DNA of 64,000 nt from Cytobacillus praedii (lineage in GTDB: Bacteria; Bacillota; Bacilli; Bacillales; Cytobacillaceae), in contig NZ_LMBX01000001.1 of NCBI RefSeq assembly GCF_001439605.1, positions 1 to 64,000 of the forward strand. Reading direction: 5' to 3'. The first letter of the stretch is position 1, and each line of letters begins with the position of its first letter. The notes under the pieces were generated by a model. That model saw nothing but the letters and a program-made list of their open reading frames with translations. It was not told where the DNA came from and ran no database searches. Shown here one piece after another: positions 8,393-17,090 of the stretch. The translations under genes were made by a program, and so were the position numbers.

Positions 8393-9622
8393 GTGGGCTA
8401 TTATGATCAGGATTATCAAAATCGATCCAATAAACAAAAAGGAAATAAAGGCGGATATTTTTTAGCAAGTCTAGTAGGTGTGATTCTAGGCGCCATTCTT
8501 GTCATTATTGCAATCCCTAAGCTTGCAGATTATAATGTTTTGCCGTATTCAATTGAACCGGATAACCAATTGCAAGAGGAAGCTGCGAGCAATGGAAATG
8601 CTAACATCCCTACACAAAATGTATCACTTAATGTCGTAACAGATGTAACCAAAGCCGTTGATAAAGCGGGAGATGCAGTCGTTAGTATTACAAATATCCA
8701 AGCGGCAGGCTTCTGGTCTAAGGAGGCTGGAGAGGATGGCGTACCAGCTGGAACCGGATCAGGTGTCATTTATAAAAAACAAGGGAAAAATGCCTTTATT
8801 GTCACGAACCATCATGTGGTTGAAGGGGCTCAGCAGCTAGAAGTAAGCCTGGCTGATGGGACAAAAATACCGGCAAAGCTTGTTGGCAGTGATATTTGGA
8901 CAGATCTTGCGGTTTTACAAGTGGATTCAAAGGATATTCAAACAGTTGCCGAATTTGGTGATTCAAGTGCATTGAAAACTGGGGAACCAGTCATTGCCAT
9001 CGGAAATCCATTAGGCACATTTGAGGGCTCTGTCACACAAGGGATTGTTTCTGGATTAGAACGGACGGTTCCAGTTGATATTGACCAAAATGGGACTGCT
9101 GATTGGCAGGCAGAGGTTCTCCAAACAGATGCGGCTATTAACCCTGGGAATAGCGGCGGGGCATTAATCAATATTAGCGGCCAAGTCATTGGCATTAACT
9201 CAATGAAAATTGCTGAATCGGCGGTTGAAGGAATCGGATTGGCAATTCCAATCAATTATGCACGGCCAATTATTGAGGACCTGGAGAAGTTCGGTGAAGT
9301 AAGAAGACCGTATATGGGTATTCAATTAGCATCAGTAAGTGAAATCCCTGGCTATTATCAGCAGGAGGCATTAAAGCTTCCGGCTGATGTGAAAGCTGGA
9401 GTTGCGATTACTTCGGTTGAACCGAATTCACCTGCAGCACAAGCAGGCTTAAAGGAAATGGATGTCATTGTTGAAATGGATGGCGAAGCAATTGCTGATG
9501 TCATTCAGCTAAGAAAGCATTTGTATAATCAGAAAAAAGTCGGCGATCAGATGAAAGTGAAATTTTACCGAGCAGGGAAGCTTCAAGAAGCAACCATTAA
9601 ACTGAGCGGTGAAACATTCTAA
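8393..9622 (+). CDS. htrC: HtrA-like serine protease (YycK/HtrC)
   Basis: Membrane-anchored trypsin-like protease with a PDZ domain, for quality control of exported proteins. After a short polar N-terminus there is one transmembrane anchor (about 22-42). The protease domain (about 80-290) shows the triad H141 (TNHHVVEG), D171 (TDLAVL) and S254 (PGNSGGAL), and the PDZ domain spans about 300-405. The start is GTG 8393, preceded by GAAAGGA. 409 aa is normal for the family. It follows the wal operon as in Bacillus but has its own leader and terminator. Confidence 0.94.
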   Translation: MGYYDQDYQNRSNKQKGNKGGYFLASLVGVILGAILVIIAIPKLADYNVLPYSIEPDNQLQEEAASNGNANIPTQNVSLNVVTDVTKAVDKAGDAVVSITNIQAAGFWSKEAGEDGVPAGTGSGVIYKKQGKNAFIVTNHHVVEGAQQLEVSLADGTKIPAKLVGSDIWTDLAVLQVDSKDIQTVAEFGDSSALKTGEPVIAIGNPLGTFEGSVTQGIVSGLERTVPVDIDQNGTADWQAEVLQTDAAINPGNSGGALINISGQVIGINSMKIAESAVEGIGLAIPINYARPIIEDLEKFGEVRRPYMGIQLASVSEIPGYYQQEALKLPADVKAGVAITSVEPNSPAAQAGLKEMDVIVEMDGEAIADVIQLRKHLYNQKKVGDQMKVKFYRAGKLQEATIKLSGETF

Positions 9623-9635
9623 TAACCAAGATAAA

Positions 9636-9669
9636 AGCAGGAAAGCACAATGAGGCTTTCCTGTTTTTT
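9636..9669 (+). terminator. Terminator of htrC
   Basis: CAGGAAAGC (9638-9646) / GCTTTCCTG (9655-9663) followed by TTTTTTA. Confidence 0.9.
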
Positions 9670-9689
9670 ATTGGTTTGATATGATGGGA

Positions 9690-9997
9690 TGTGGATAAGT
9701 AGGAATTGTGAGCAGAATGAAAATTATCCACAATTCAAATAATAATCACAAGTGAAAATGAAGAAAGAAGGAATGCTTAAATGATTTACAGCTGCGAGGA
9801 ACATGTTGATATAGCAATAGATACAGTCGTTGATGAGTACGAAACCTTTCCGCAATTATCAAAAATTTCAAAGGAAGAAGAGTTATCAACAACCTGTGAA
9901 TATTGTCAAAATCATGCTGTATATCTTGTGGCGAACGAATGATCTCACACAAGATGTGGATAGAAAATGTGGATATGTGGATAACTAATGTGGATAT
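9690..9997. other. DnaA-box cluster between htrC and rlmH
   Basis: Three perfect DnaA boxes (TTATCCACA or complement) are at 9690-9698, 9724-9732 and 9976-9984. Three one-mismatch boxes are at 9955-9963, 9968-9976 and 9989-9997. The last four lie within 43 bp, on the same strand, spaced 13, 8 and 13 bp. The cluster flanks the small yyzF-like gene and ends just before rlmH. From memory, the region upstream of yydA (rlmH) is also a DnaA-binding cluster in B. subtilis. Confidence 0.85.
9781..9942 (+). CDS. yyzF: CxxH/CxxC small protein (YyzF-like)
   Basis: A 53-aa protein beginning MIYSCEEHVD and containing C-x2-H (CEEH) and C-x2-C (CEYC) pairs, which may bind a metal. It matches the small CxxH/CxxC protein family found between htrC and rlmH in Bacillus. 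Its function is unknown. AGAAAGAAGGA lies about 7 nt before the ATG, so the gene is probably real despite its size. Confidence 0.85.
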   Translation: MIYSCEEHVDIAIDTVVDEYETFPQLSKISKEEELSTTCEYCQNHAVYLVANE

Positions 9998-10022
9998 CTT
10001 GTTTACAAAGTGAGGATGACCT

Positions 10023-10502
10023 GTGAATATCTCAATAATAACGGTTGGCAAGCTAAAAGAAAAATACTTAAAGCAAGGAATCGATGAATACTTAAAAAGA
10101 CTATCGGCCTACGCTAAAATAGAAATCATCGAAGTCCCAGACGAAAAGGCTCCAGAAGAATTAAGCGAAACTGAAATGCTCCAAGTGAAACAAAAGGAAG
10201 GCGAGCGGATCTTATCAAAGATCCATCCAGACGCACATGTCATTGCTCTTGCGATTGAAGGAAAAATGAAAACATCAGAGGAGCTGGCTGACGGTCTGGA
10301 TAAGTTAGCTACATATGGCAAAAGCAAAGTGACGTTTGTGATCGGAGGATCGCTAGGGCTGAGCTCTGAGGTCTTGCAGCGGGCGAATGAGAAACTGAGT
10401 TTTTCGAAAATGACCTTTCCACATCAGTTAATGAGGCTAATATTGGTGGAGCAAGTTTATCGGGCGTTTCGGATTTTGCGGGGAGAACCGTATCATAAGT
10501 AA
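10023..10502 (+). CDS. rlmH: 23S rRNA pseudouridine1915 N3-methyltransferase RlmH
   Basis: SPOUT-class SAM-dependent methyltransferase acting on pseudouridine 1915 of 23S rRNA in the assembled 70S ribosome. The 159-aa protein starts [15 protein letters not shown], has the SAM-binding [10 protein letters not shown] region and ends LRGEPYHK, all family hallmarks. The start is GTG 10023 with a GAGG-type site upstream. Its 3' end is the conserved integration site of SCC elements in staphylococci (orfX), and here the same end sequence recurs downstream. Confidence 0.97.
   Translation: MNISIITVGKLKEKYLKQGIDEYLKRLSAYAKIEIIEVPDEKAPEELSETEMLQVKQKEGERILSKIHPDAHVIALAIEGKMKTSEELADGLDKLATYGKSKVTFVIGGSLGLSSEVLQRANEKLSFSKMTFPHQLMRLILVEQVYRAFRILRGEPYHK
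10485..10502 (+). repeat. rlmH 3'-end att-like site, copy 1 (reference)
   Basis: GAACCGTATCATAAGTAA encodes the last residues and stop of rlmH. It is the equivalent of the SCC attachment site of staphylococci, and related copies follow downstream in the same orientation. Confidence 0.75.
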
Positions 10503-10563
10503 GTGCATTGAAAGGAAAGTGATCTTTAGCAGCCTGACAAAATAAGGTCGGCTTTTTATGAAC

Positions 10564-10595
10564 TTAAAGGGATTGGACACGTCCAATCCCTTTAA
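10564..10595. terminator. Hairpin between rlmH and the VanZ gene
   Basis: A 13-bp perfect palindromic stem (10566-10578 with 10581-10593) lies between converging genes. It lacks a long T-run and probably works for both strands. Confidence 0.6.
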
Positions 10596-10633
10596 ATGTT
10601 TGCCGCAGCCATACATTGGTATTAGTCACTTGA

Positions 10634-11551
10634 CTACTCCCACCAATGCTTTAGTTCTGTGAAGACTACATCCCATAGTTTTATGTTACCAGTAATAACG
10701 ATGGTCATTTCTTTCGTCTCGTAAAATAGGGGGATTTCTAATGGCATTTCCAATGTTCTTGATTCTGTTAAGTATTCCTCATCTATTTGAATTCTTACAC
10801 TATCATCTGTATATATGGTCACTTTACCCTTAAATTCTTCAGTATCTGGAATGCCAAGGTTTAGATAAAAAATTAACTCCTCTTTCCCTTCAACATTATA
10901 AGTATAGGTTTCGCTAGTATCTTCATTACTGTACAAGTTGAATTGGGGTTCGATTGTATCGCCAGTTATAGTAAAGTTTGGAATATCCTTCGTTAGTGGC
11001 TTCTTCCCCATTGTTTCCTCGATATGCTGTAAAGGCTGTTTAGAACTTACTCGCTTATCTAAAATCTCAGAGACGCACATTACACAAACTAACAGTAGAA
11101 TAGCAGTTGAGCAAGAGGCAATAAGCTTCATACAAGTCAATTTTGATGTGAAACCAACTTTGTAGACAACATAGCCTATTATTGCACCTATTGTATTTGA
11201 CATAATATCGTCAGCATCAAAGGTTCCGAGATATGTTAAAGATTGGAGTAATTCTAATCCAAGAATTACGATAATAAACCAGCTAATAAATTTTCTAAAG
11301 TTAACTTGTTTTAATAAAGGAAACAGGATACCAAAGGGGATGAACGCCGCTATATTTCCAAAGTTGTACAACCAAGAAAACCGGAAACTAGGGAATTTTA
11401 AAGGGACGCTTGATGGAATAATTAGAAATTCATAACCTGCATCCATGTAATTACTTCTATGTTCTAGGCGATTAAAACCTAAAAACATAAAATATAAAGT
11501 AAGAGCCGTATATATAATTGTAATCGTGGTAATTAAATGTTGCCTTTTCAT
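10634..11551 (-). CDS. VanZ-family membrane protein
   Basis: 305-aa protein with a VanZ domain over about residues 1-155: four to five transmembrane helices and the family motifs NIAAFIPFGILFP and DADDIMSNTIGAIIGY. A further helix (about 165-185) follows, then an extracytoplasmic C-terminal domain of about 110 aa that looks beta-rich and that I do not recognise. VanZ proteins are linked to low-level glycopeptide resistance and envelope stress, but a role here is unproven. GGAGGAAAGTAA precedes the start. It is the first gene of the accessory region beyond rlmH and points toward rlmH. Confidence 0.85.
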   Translation of the reverse strand: MKRQHLITTITIIYTALTLYFMFLGFNRLEHRSNYMDAGYEFLIIPSSVPLKFPSFRFSWLYNFGNIAAFIPFGILFPLLKQVNFRKFISWFIIVILGLELLQSLTYLGTFDADDIMSNTIGAIIGYVVYKVGFTSKLTCMKLIASCSTAILLLVCVMCVSEILDKRVSSKQPLQHIEETMGKKPLTKDIPNFTITGDTIEPQFNLYSNEDTSETYTYNVEGKEELIFYLNLGIPDTEEFKGKVTIYTDDSVRIQIDEEYLTESRTLEMPLEIPLFYETKEMTIVITGNIKLWDVVFTELKHWWE

Positions 11552-11744
11552 TTACTTTCCTCCGAGTAAAATAGAATAAATATCATTGTAGCTGTTTAAA
11601 GTGACTTTTAAGTGACAATGAAGGTGACAATTTAGACACTTAAGGTGTTCTGTTCCTTTCTGCCGATTGTTGAAAAATCTGTTGAAATTTGAAGCGAAGA
11701 AAAAGAGTTATAAATTTTCACCAAAATGTAAAGAAGAGCTAAGG

Positions 11745-11837
11745 ATGAAAATTTTATTAGTTGAGGATGATAAAACATTTGCGTCTTGTCTGGATAATCG
11801 TTGTAACAAGAGCACAATGAACAAAAATAGAGGCTGA
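11745..11837 (+). pseudogene. Response-regulator N-terminal relic
   Basis: A 30-codon frame starting MKILLVEDDKTFASCLD carries the first beta strand and acidic pocket of an OmpR-type receiver domain. It then diverges and stops. AGAGCTAAGG precedes the ATG, so a true start region survives. No remainder of the regulator or its kinase is nearby. I read it as the truncated 5' end of a two-component gene lost by recombination. Confidence 0.55.
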
Positions 11838-11960
11838 ATGGCAGGATAATTGATGGCATGTATTAATAGTGACTTGTATAATGATTTTTCGGAAAATTCA
11901 TTAAGATCAAATTAAATAATGACAATCATTCCATTTTCCAAAGGTTGATAACTTCTCAAT

Positions 11961-12145
11961 CATTTACGAAAAAAATGAAGTATACAAAAGTGTGTACATG
12001 TCTACATTTTGTAATCAGATTGTATGCAAAAACGTTTACAAGTAAACAAACCTGTATACACCTTGTCACTATAGGGTGTATACAGGTTTGTTGCTAAAGA
12101 TTACGGAAATGTCTACAAATAGCCATAGTTTACGAAGTGTTTACA
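11961..12145 (+). promoter_or_regulatory. Putative parC centromere / operator upstream of parM
   Basis: Repeated TGTnTACA-type octamers are at 11991-11998, 11999-12006 (tandem), 12053-12060, 12077-12084, 12110-12117 and 12138-12145. Looser copies are at 11961, 12033 (CGTTTACA), 12041 (AGTAAACA, inverted) and 12127. Two of them sit in an 18-bp perfect inverted repeat (12045-12062 with 12075-12092) that has no T-run, so it is not a terminator. Iterated sites just upstream of a parM-parR pair are the usual layout of a type II centromere that ParR binds and through which it represses its operon. Confidence 0.65.
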
Positions 12146-12241
12146 GTTATATATCTTTTGGGTAAACCTCATTGTAGAATCTAGAAAACTCTTATAGCCT
12201 TTTTAATAGAAAAAGAAATAATTGAAAAGGAATGAATAAAG

Positions 12242-13411
12242 ATGAACTCTAGAATTGCAGCTGTAGATGTTGGTAATGACTCCATTAAGGCCATTTTTGG
12301 TGAATTAGAGTACGAATTAAATATTCCTAATATTGTAGGAATAGACACTGAAGATCGTCCTGTGATTGGAATAGAAGAATTAAATAATAAAAATCCTTTA
12401 GAAGGAATACATATCAAGGTTCACTCCCCTGCATTGAAAGAAAACAATGCCATCTACCGTGTAGGCCATTTGGCAACAAAAAGTGACAATGCAACAGAGC
12501 TAGATCCAGGAAGTGCTAAGTCCGAAGAAGATCAAACATTGATCATGCTTTTTGCCACTCTAGCATTAGATGCCGTAAATGAGGAGAATAGCAATACTTT
12601 CCCACGAGTAAAAAATGTTATCGATGCCAATTATACACTTGGAACTGGCCTCCCACTACGTGAAGTAAAGGAAGGGAAGGACGCTGGATACCGCTCCAAA
12701 TTGGTTGGTTCCGTCCATCAGGTAGAATTCCTTGTTACTCCTAAATATCAAGGTTTAAAAGTGAATATTAAGTTTAATGAAGTAAAGATTTATCCCGAAG
12801 GGTTTGCCGCTTATATTAATCTTGTCATGGACAACCAGCTAAAAATCATTAATAAAGATTTAATTGATAAAAGAATAATCATTCAGGACATAGGGGGGCT
12901 ATCGACAGATATTGCTGTCATTAAGAATCGAAATGTTGATGATGATAAGGCACAAGGATTTAATCTAGGTGTATCGGAATCATTAGAGGCTATTAGAGAA
13001 GAAATCAGATCAAAACATGCCATCGAATTAGATAGCCGTAGGGATGTTGTCGAAATCATCACGAGAAAAAATGACCGGAATCATATTATGGTGAAGGGAA
13101 GTCGGACAAGTGTCCATGATATTACGGATCGGATTTTACTTGAACTAGCAAAAAAACAGTATCGTCTATTGCGAAATGTATGGCAGAAAAATTCACAAAC
13201 AGAAATCTGCTATTTTGTTGGTGGAGGAGCGAATGTTTTAAAAGAATATATTAAAACATTGAATAATAATCTAGATGGGTATAATATTGATTTCTTTGAA
13301 GATGAGAAAGAGAGTATTTGGATGATGGCGAATGCTTACTATAAGCTTATTACTGATTTTGTGAGGAAGAGTGAAAAGTCTAAGCCATCCCAAGAACCTG
13401 TGAAGAAATAA
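12242..13411 (+). CDS. parM: ParM/StbA-family actin-like protein
   Basis: Actin-fold ATPase of 389 aa of the kind that forms filaments to segregate plasmid DNA. Visible motifs are the N-terminal phosphate-1 loop VDVGNDSIKA, the central phosphate-2 region IIIQDIGGLSTDIAV and the C-terminal adenosine motif YFVGGGANVLKEY. The length fits plasmid ParM/Alp proteins and not MreB, and the charged C-terminal tail (KSEKSKPSQEPVKK) is unlike MreB. AAAGGA precedes the ATG. With the ParR-like gene 12 nt downstream and the repeats upstream it forms a complete partition cassette inside a chromosomal segment bounded by 18-bp direct repeats. Confidence 0.88.
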   Translation: MNSRIAAVDVGNDSIKAIFGELEYELNIPNIVGIDTEDRPVIGIEELNNKNPLEGIHIKVHSPALKENNAIYRVGHLATKSDNATELDPGSAKSEEDQTLIMLFATLALDAVNEENSNTFPRVKNVIDANYTLGTGLPLREVKEGKDAGYRSKLVGSVHQVEFLVTPKYQGLKVNIKFNEVKIYPEGFAAYINLVMDNQLKIINKDLIDKRIIIQDIGGLSTDIAVIKNRNVDDDKAQGFNLGVSESLEAIREEIRSKHAIELDSRRDVVEIITRKNDRNHIMVKGSRTSVHDITDRILLELAKKQYRLLRNVWQKNSQTEICYFVGGGANVLKEYIKTLNNNLDGYNIDFFEDEKESIWMMANAYYKLITDFVRKSEKSKPSQEPVKK

Positions 13412-13423
13412 TAGGGTGATGAT

Positions 13424-14035
13424 ATGAAAAGCTCTAGTTCAAAGGAGATTAAGAGAGGGCAAGCCATTTCATTTCGTATCCCTTCAGATACCCCTGATCA
13501 TCTATTAGGGCATTTACAAAGGCTAAAGGAAATAGAAAGAAGGAATTTTTCGAGTAAGATTGCCGAGTATGTGTTACAAGGGGTTGGACAATCTTTTTCA
13601 AAGGAACGGGAAACGATTACGGTTCCTCTTCCTCATAAATTAAGTAAATCACAACGAGATTGGTTAAAACATGAGCATTCGGAGGCCGTAATGGGTTCGA
13701 TTGTTTACCAGCTTTTAACAGATCCCATTCGTACAACTGCTTTGCTTGCATCGTTAAATAGTAATTCCCTAGATATTAATGAGGCCTTGTATTTGCAAGA
13801 AGAATTGCCGAACGAAGAGGTACCAGATACGGAAGCATCCTTAGCAAGTGACTATTTAAGTGCTTTTGAGAAAAAAGCTGATGCCGAAGATTTAAGTATT
13901 ATGGATGATTTAGATGCATTTGATTGGCAAAAAGTAACAAAAGACAAATCGATAACAGCAGAAGAGCAACAGGCTGACATGGAAAATGATCTAGACAGTC
14001 TGTTAGGGGATTTTCTTAATAAAATGAATAAGTAG
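13424..14035 (+). CDS. parR: ParR-like DNA-binding partner of ParM
   Basis: 203-aa protein. The N-terminal 60 residues resemble a ribbon-helix-helix domain (QAISFRIPSDTP strand, then two helices ending SSKIAEYVLQGV), as in plasmid ParR adaptors. The C-terminal half is strongly acidic and ends in a short hydrophobic-basic tail (SLLGDFLNKMNK), the type of tail ParR uses to cap ParM filaments. The assignment rests mainly on position directly after parM and on this architecture. No direct family recognition was possible. Confidence 0.65.
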   Translation: MKSSSSKEIKRGQAISFRIPSDTPDHLLGHLQRLKEIERRNFSSKIAEYVLQGVGQSFSKERETITVPLPHKLSKSQRDWLKHEHSEAVMGSIVYQLLTDPIRTTALLASLNSNSLDINEALYLQEELPNEEVPDTEASLASDYLSAFEKKADAEDLSIMDDLDAFDWQKVTKDKSITAEEQQADMENDLDSLLGDFLNKMNK

Positions 14036-14096
14036 CATGATAGAAAAGAGAAAAAATTGCAATTACAAAATAAACCTCATTAACAACTATAACGGG

Positions 14097-14114
14097 GAAC
14101 CGTATCATAAGTAA
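14097..14114 (+). repeat. att-like site, copy 2 (exact)
   Basis: Identical over 18 bp to the rlmH end (10485-10502), in the same orientation, but intergenic and without rlmH coding sequence. It continues as AATGAGTTTTT, an extension shared with copies 4 and 8. It closes a 3.6-kb segment carrying vanZ, the regulator relic and parMR. Confidence 0.85.
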
Positions 14115-14176
14115 ATGAGTTTTTACCCCACATAAATTTTAAAATAATCACTGTGAAAATAAGTAAGAAATAATTA

Positions 14177-14206
14177 AATGGCTCTCATTAATTGGGAGCC
14201 ATTTTG
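14177..14206 (+). terminator. Hairpin in the 14115-14604 intergenic stretch
   Basis: AATGGCTCTC / GGGAGCCATT (14177-14186 with 14194-14203) followed by TT. A second imperfect hairpin lies at about 14332-14372. The remainder up to 14604 is AT-rich without a supported gene. Confidence 0.45.
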
Positions 14207-14604
14207 ATTGAATCATTACCCTATTCTAAAAAAAATGTTTAAAGGGAAAAAGTAAGTTTTAAATAATTTGATAAAAAGTACATGTAGATTTGTTATTTCG
14301 AACGTACCAAAAGTATAATAAGGTTTTAAAAAAACAGCACCATTCCTTTAAATGTGGAGTGCTGCTGTTTGTATTAAATAGTAATTTGTTACATTTACTA
14401 AAAAACTACAATATTTGTCGTTTCCTTGGGGAGGTTATGTTAATTTTTTGATATTATTAATTTAAGTAAACTAAAATCCCTTTTTAATCTGGGTGAAGTG
14501 AAAAGATGGGTATATTAGAGGATAATGAATAATTAAATATAATTTTTAGTGGTTCATAAGAATTGATAGGTGGTAACTAGATAGAGGAGCAGGGAGTGGT
14601 TGAA

Positions 14605-15852
14605 ATGAATCAATTTCTTCAGATGGGAGCAAATACAGCTTTAAGTTCCCCAAAAGGTAATATTATTGTTAGCCATGAAATTTCTAATTCGATAGATATT
14701 TCCTTAACAGCTTTCCTTTTAACTGATTCAGACAAGGTTCAAGGAGATAGCGGAATTATATTTTATAATCAGCCAACGAGCTCTTCTGGTGTAGCCACCC
14801 TTATACCAGCTGAGAGAGTAGGTAACACAAAAGTACATAAAATTAATTTTGACATGAGTAAAGTCCCTGTAGGCATTACTAAAATAGCTATAACTCTTAC
14901 AGAGGATAATAGCACAGGATTTTCAAATGTGAAGAATTTAAAGGCAGAGATATGCACGGATCATAATATTATTCAGTTAACCCCATCTAGCTTCAAAAAT
15001 GAAAATGGAATAGTAGTATTAGAATTATATCTAAGGAATGGCCAAACAAAGGTAAGATCAATCTGGCGCGGATTTGATTCTGGGCTTGAAGGGTTATGCA
15101 AAAATTACGGTGTTGAGGTTGAACCTGATGAGCAAAACAAGCCATCTGAACCTAAAACTATTCAAAAACAAACTCAAAAGGAACCTGATAAGACTTTAAC
15201 TGTCCCTGGAAATTATAATAGTCAAAACACGTTGTCAACAATAAGCCTTGAAAAGGTAAAGGGTAAGATAAGTCTGGAAAAAGGTCAAAAGCCAGTTATC
15301 ATTGAGAAAACACCAGAGATTACTGCTACGGTATCTTGGAAGACTGGGACGGATTATGATATTTATGCTTTAGTTTATACAAAGAATGGGAAGCAGATAG
15401 ATGTAGCAATGTTTGGAGCTGAAGGAACACCTCCCCTTTATCAGTTTGGTAACGGTGCAGTGGAACATATGGGCGATATTGGGAGAAGCGGTGGATCAAA
15501 GAAGACAGAAATAATTAAATTAAGGTTAACGAATGAAATTCTCGCAGTGGTTCCTGTGGTTTATTCTGCTCAGTCAAATGGGACAGGCTCATTCTATAGA
15601 TACAAGGTATCCATGAGTATAGATAATCATAACGGAACTTCCGTTACCATCTCCTCTAAGAATGCAAATAATAATGATAGAATTTATACATGTGTGCCCG
15701 GAATACTTCATAATACGCCAGATGGAGTGATTATAAGCCCATTAGAGCTTTACAGTAAGCCAAACTCAGAGAATAGGCCTAAACTTAAGATGGGTTCTTC
15801 AAATATGGTAGAAGTTATAATGGATAAAGGACCCAAAAATGATTACAAGTAG
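14605..15852 (+). CDS. TerD-family tellurium/stress-resistance-like protein with two TerD domains
   Basis: 415-aa TerA-like architecture. A first TerD-type domain spans about 1-170 (FLQMGANTALSSPKG start). A Lys/Gln/Pro-rich linker covers about 180-225. A second TerD domain covers about 230-345 (ISLEKGQKPVIIEK, then TDYDIYALVYTKNGK with the acidic calcium-binding pattern), followed by a C-terminal extension. Ter proteins are linked to tellurite resistance, envelope stress and phage inhibition. ATG 14605 has AGGGAG 8 nt upstream and gives the family-like N-terminus; GTG 14596 is a possible alternative. The other ter genes are absent, and the gene stands alone between att-like copies 2 and 3. 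Confidence 0.75.
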   Translation: MNQFLQMGANTALSSPKGNIIVSHEISNSIDISLTAFLLTDSDKVQGDSGIIFYNQPTSSSGVATLIPAERVGNTKVHKINFDMSKVPVGITKIAITLTEDNSTGFSNVKNLKAEICTDHNIIQLTPSSFKNENGIVVLELYLRNGQTKVRSIWRGFDSGLEGLCKNYGVEVEPDEQNKPSEPKTIQKQTQKEPDKTLTVPGNYNSQNTLSTISLEKVKGKISLEKGQKPVIIEKTPEITATVSWKTGTDYDIYALVYTKNGKQIDVAMFGAEGTPPLYQFGNGAVEHMGDIGRSGGSKKTEIIKLRLTNEILAVVPVVYSAQSNGTGSFYRYKVSMSIDNHNGTSVTISSKNANNNDRIYTCVPGILHNTPDGVIISPLELYSKPNSENRPKLKMGSSNMVEVIMDKGPKNDYK

Positions 15853-15970
15853 ACATGAAAGAGTAATATAAAAAGTGCGTAGGATATTCGGAAATTTCCA
15901 ATCTCGAGTAAATAGGTCTTGAGAAAGTATTGAGTAAATAGATATTTCTATTAATTAAAATCTAAGATGT

Positions 15971-15987
15971 CGTACCTTAAGTAAATG
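15971..15987 (+). repeat. att-like site, copy 3
   Basis: CGTACCTTAAGTAAATG matches 15 of 17 positions of copy 2 in the same orientation. It is intergenic, directly after the TerD gene. Confidence 0.5.
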
Positions 15988-16022
15988 AAATCCCAACTTT
16001 GAACGAAGGTTGGGATTTTTAT
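15988..16022 (+). terminator. Terminator after the TerD gene
   Basis: AAATCCCAAC (15988-15997) / GTTGGGATTT (16009-16018) followed by TTTATT, directly abutting att-like copy 3. Confidence 0.75.
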
Positions 16023-16047
16023 TGTTTTTAATTTAGGATACTTTTCA

Positions 16048-16713
16048 TTAGAAAATGGAGGAATCCCTTTTATCTTGATAAGCTTTTGTAGCAAGCAGGG
16101 CCAGCATTAATACGAATTCAGCTATATTATGTAAGGCATCGGTTTTAAAAAAGTGGAACATTGGTGCGAGGCCCATTATCAAGGTGCCAATAAAATACCA
16201 TGGCCATTTTTGCCTTATCCAGATGAAAATCGATGTGACGGCTAACACAATGGAGACACCAATGATCATGATGGGAGGTCCGTCTCCAGTTCTTGCATTT
16301 TTATAGCTTAAAACGCCATAGTTCATAGCAGGCTCTAGTGAAATTCCCCTGACCACTGTAACGAATTCAATAATAATCAAACAAAGGGTCAATAAAGCAG
16401 CGAGCCATGGGACGATCCCTTTTTTTGCCCATTTTAGATTTGCCTTTACTAAAGTATGCCAGGCAAATAGGACAAGCAATGGAGTGATAAGGGCATGCAA
16501 ATAGTATCGGGCTAGGTTTAATGTTCTCAGTAAGTGTCCCTCTCCAATGTATTTCCCTAGCGCTAGGATCCCATTATCAAAAAGTAAAGCCAGAATAACA
16601 ATCAGCAGTACATTTCCGATGTCATTCCTACTTTTCCCTCTAGCCAAAAGGCAACCTAGTACGAATAGAATTATGTATGCGATGGTAAGCAATGAATAGG
16701 TGACAGTATCCAT
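16048..16713 (-). CDS. Polytopic membrane protein of unknown function
   Basis: 221 aa with about seven predicted transmembrane helices (for example at about 4-25, 33-52, 68-90, 100-122, 148-167, 175-190 and 195-212) and short charged loops. I do not recognise the family. It stands alone, minus strand, between att-like copies 3 and 4. Confidence 0.7.
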   Translation of the reverse strand: MDTVTYSLLTIAYIILFVLGCLLARGKSRNDIGNVLLIVILALLFDNGILALGKYIGEGHLLRTLNLARYYLHALITPLLVLFAWHTLVKANLKWAKKGIVPWLAALLTLCLIIIEFVTVVRGISLEPAMNYGVLSYKNARTGDGPPIMIIGVSIVLAVTSIFIWIRQKWPWYFIGTLIMGLAPMFHFFKTDALHNIAEFVLMLALLATKAYQDKRDSSIF

Positions 16714-17090
16714 GATTCGCTGCCTTTCTAAATAAAGATAGAAATTATAAGTCTATCTTATTGTATAAATAAAAACTAATTTTATTCAAAAATCAGCGAA
16801 AGTGAAGGCCTGCCAGGATCTATTCTCCATACATCGGGTCACTTAGATCAATGATTGTATAAGAGTTATATATATTTTTTTTTGCCTTTGTTATGAGAGT
16901 TTCTAACCGCAGGAAAAATGGGGTTAGCCTAATCAAATACTTGAGAATACCATGATGTTCTCTAAGAATCTCCCACTTTACAGCTAGCAGAGTAGGAAAG
17001 TGGTGAGCAGTTTGAGTGTTTTGTGATAACATATATAGGTGAAAATAAAAAAGCCTACATTACTAAGTCAGATTAGCTGATGATAAAACG
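16714..17090. other. Intergenic stretch between two membrane-protein genes
   Basis: It contains an inverted repeat AAGATAGA / TCTATCTT at about 16734-16759 just upstream of the minus-strand gene, where an operator or promoter element would sit. No coding frame with a ribosome binding site is convincing in the rest. Confidence 0.4.

Noticed and set aside
16820-17032. 70-aa minus-strand frame
   Set aside because: No ribosome binding site and no recognisable family.
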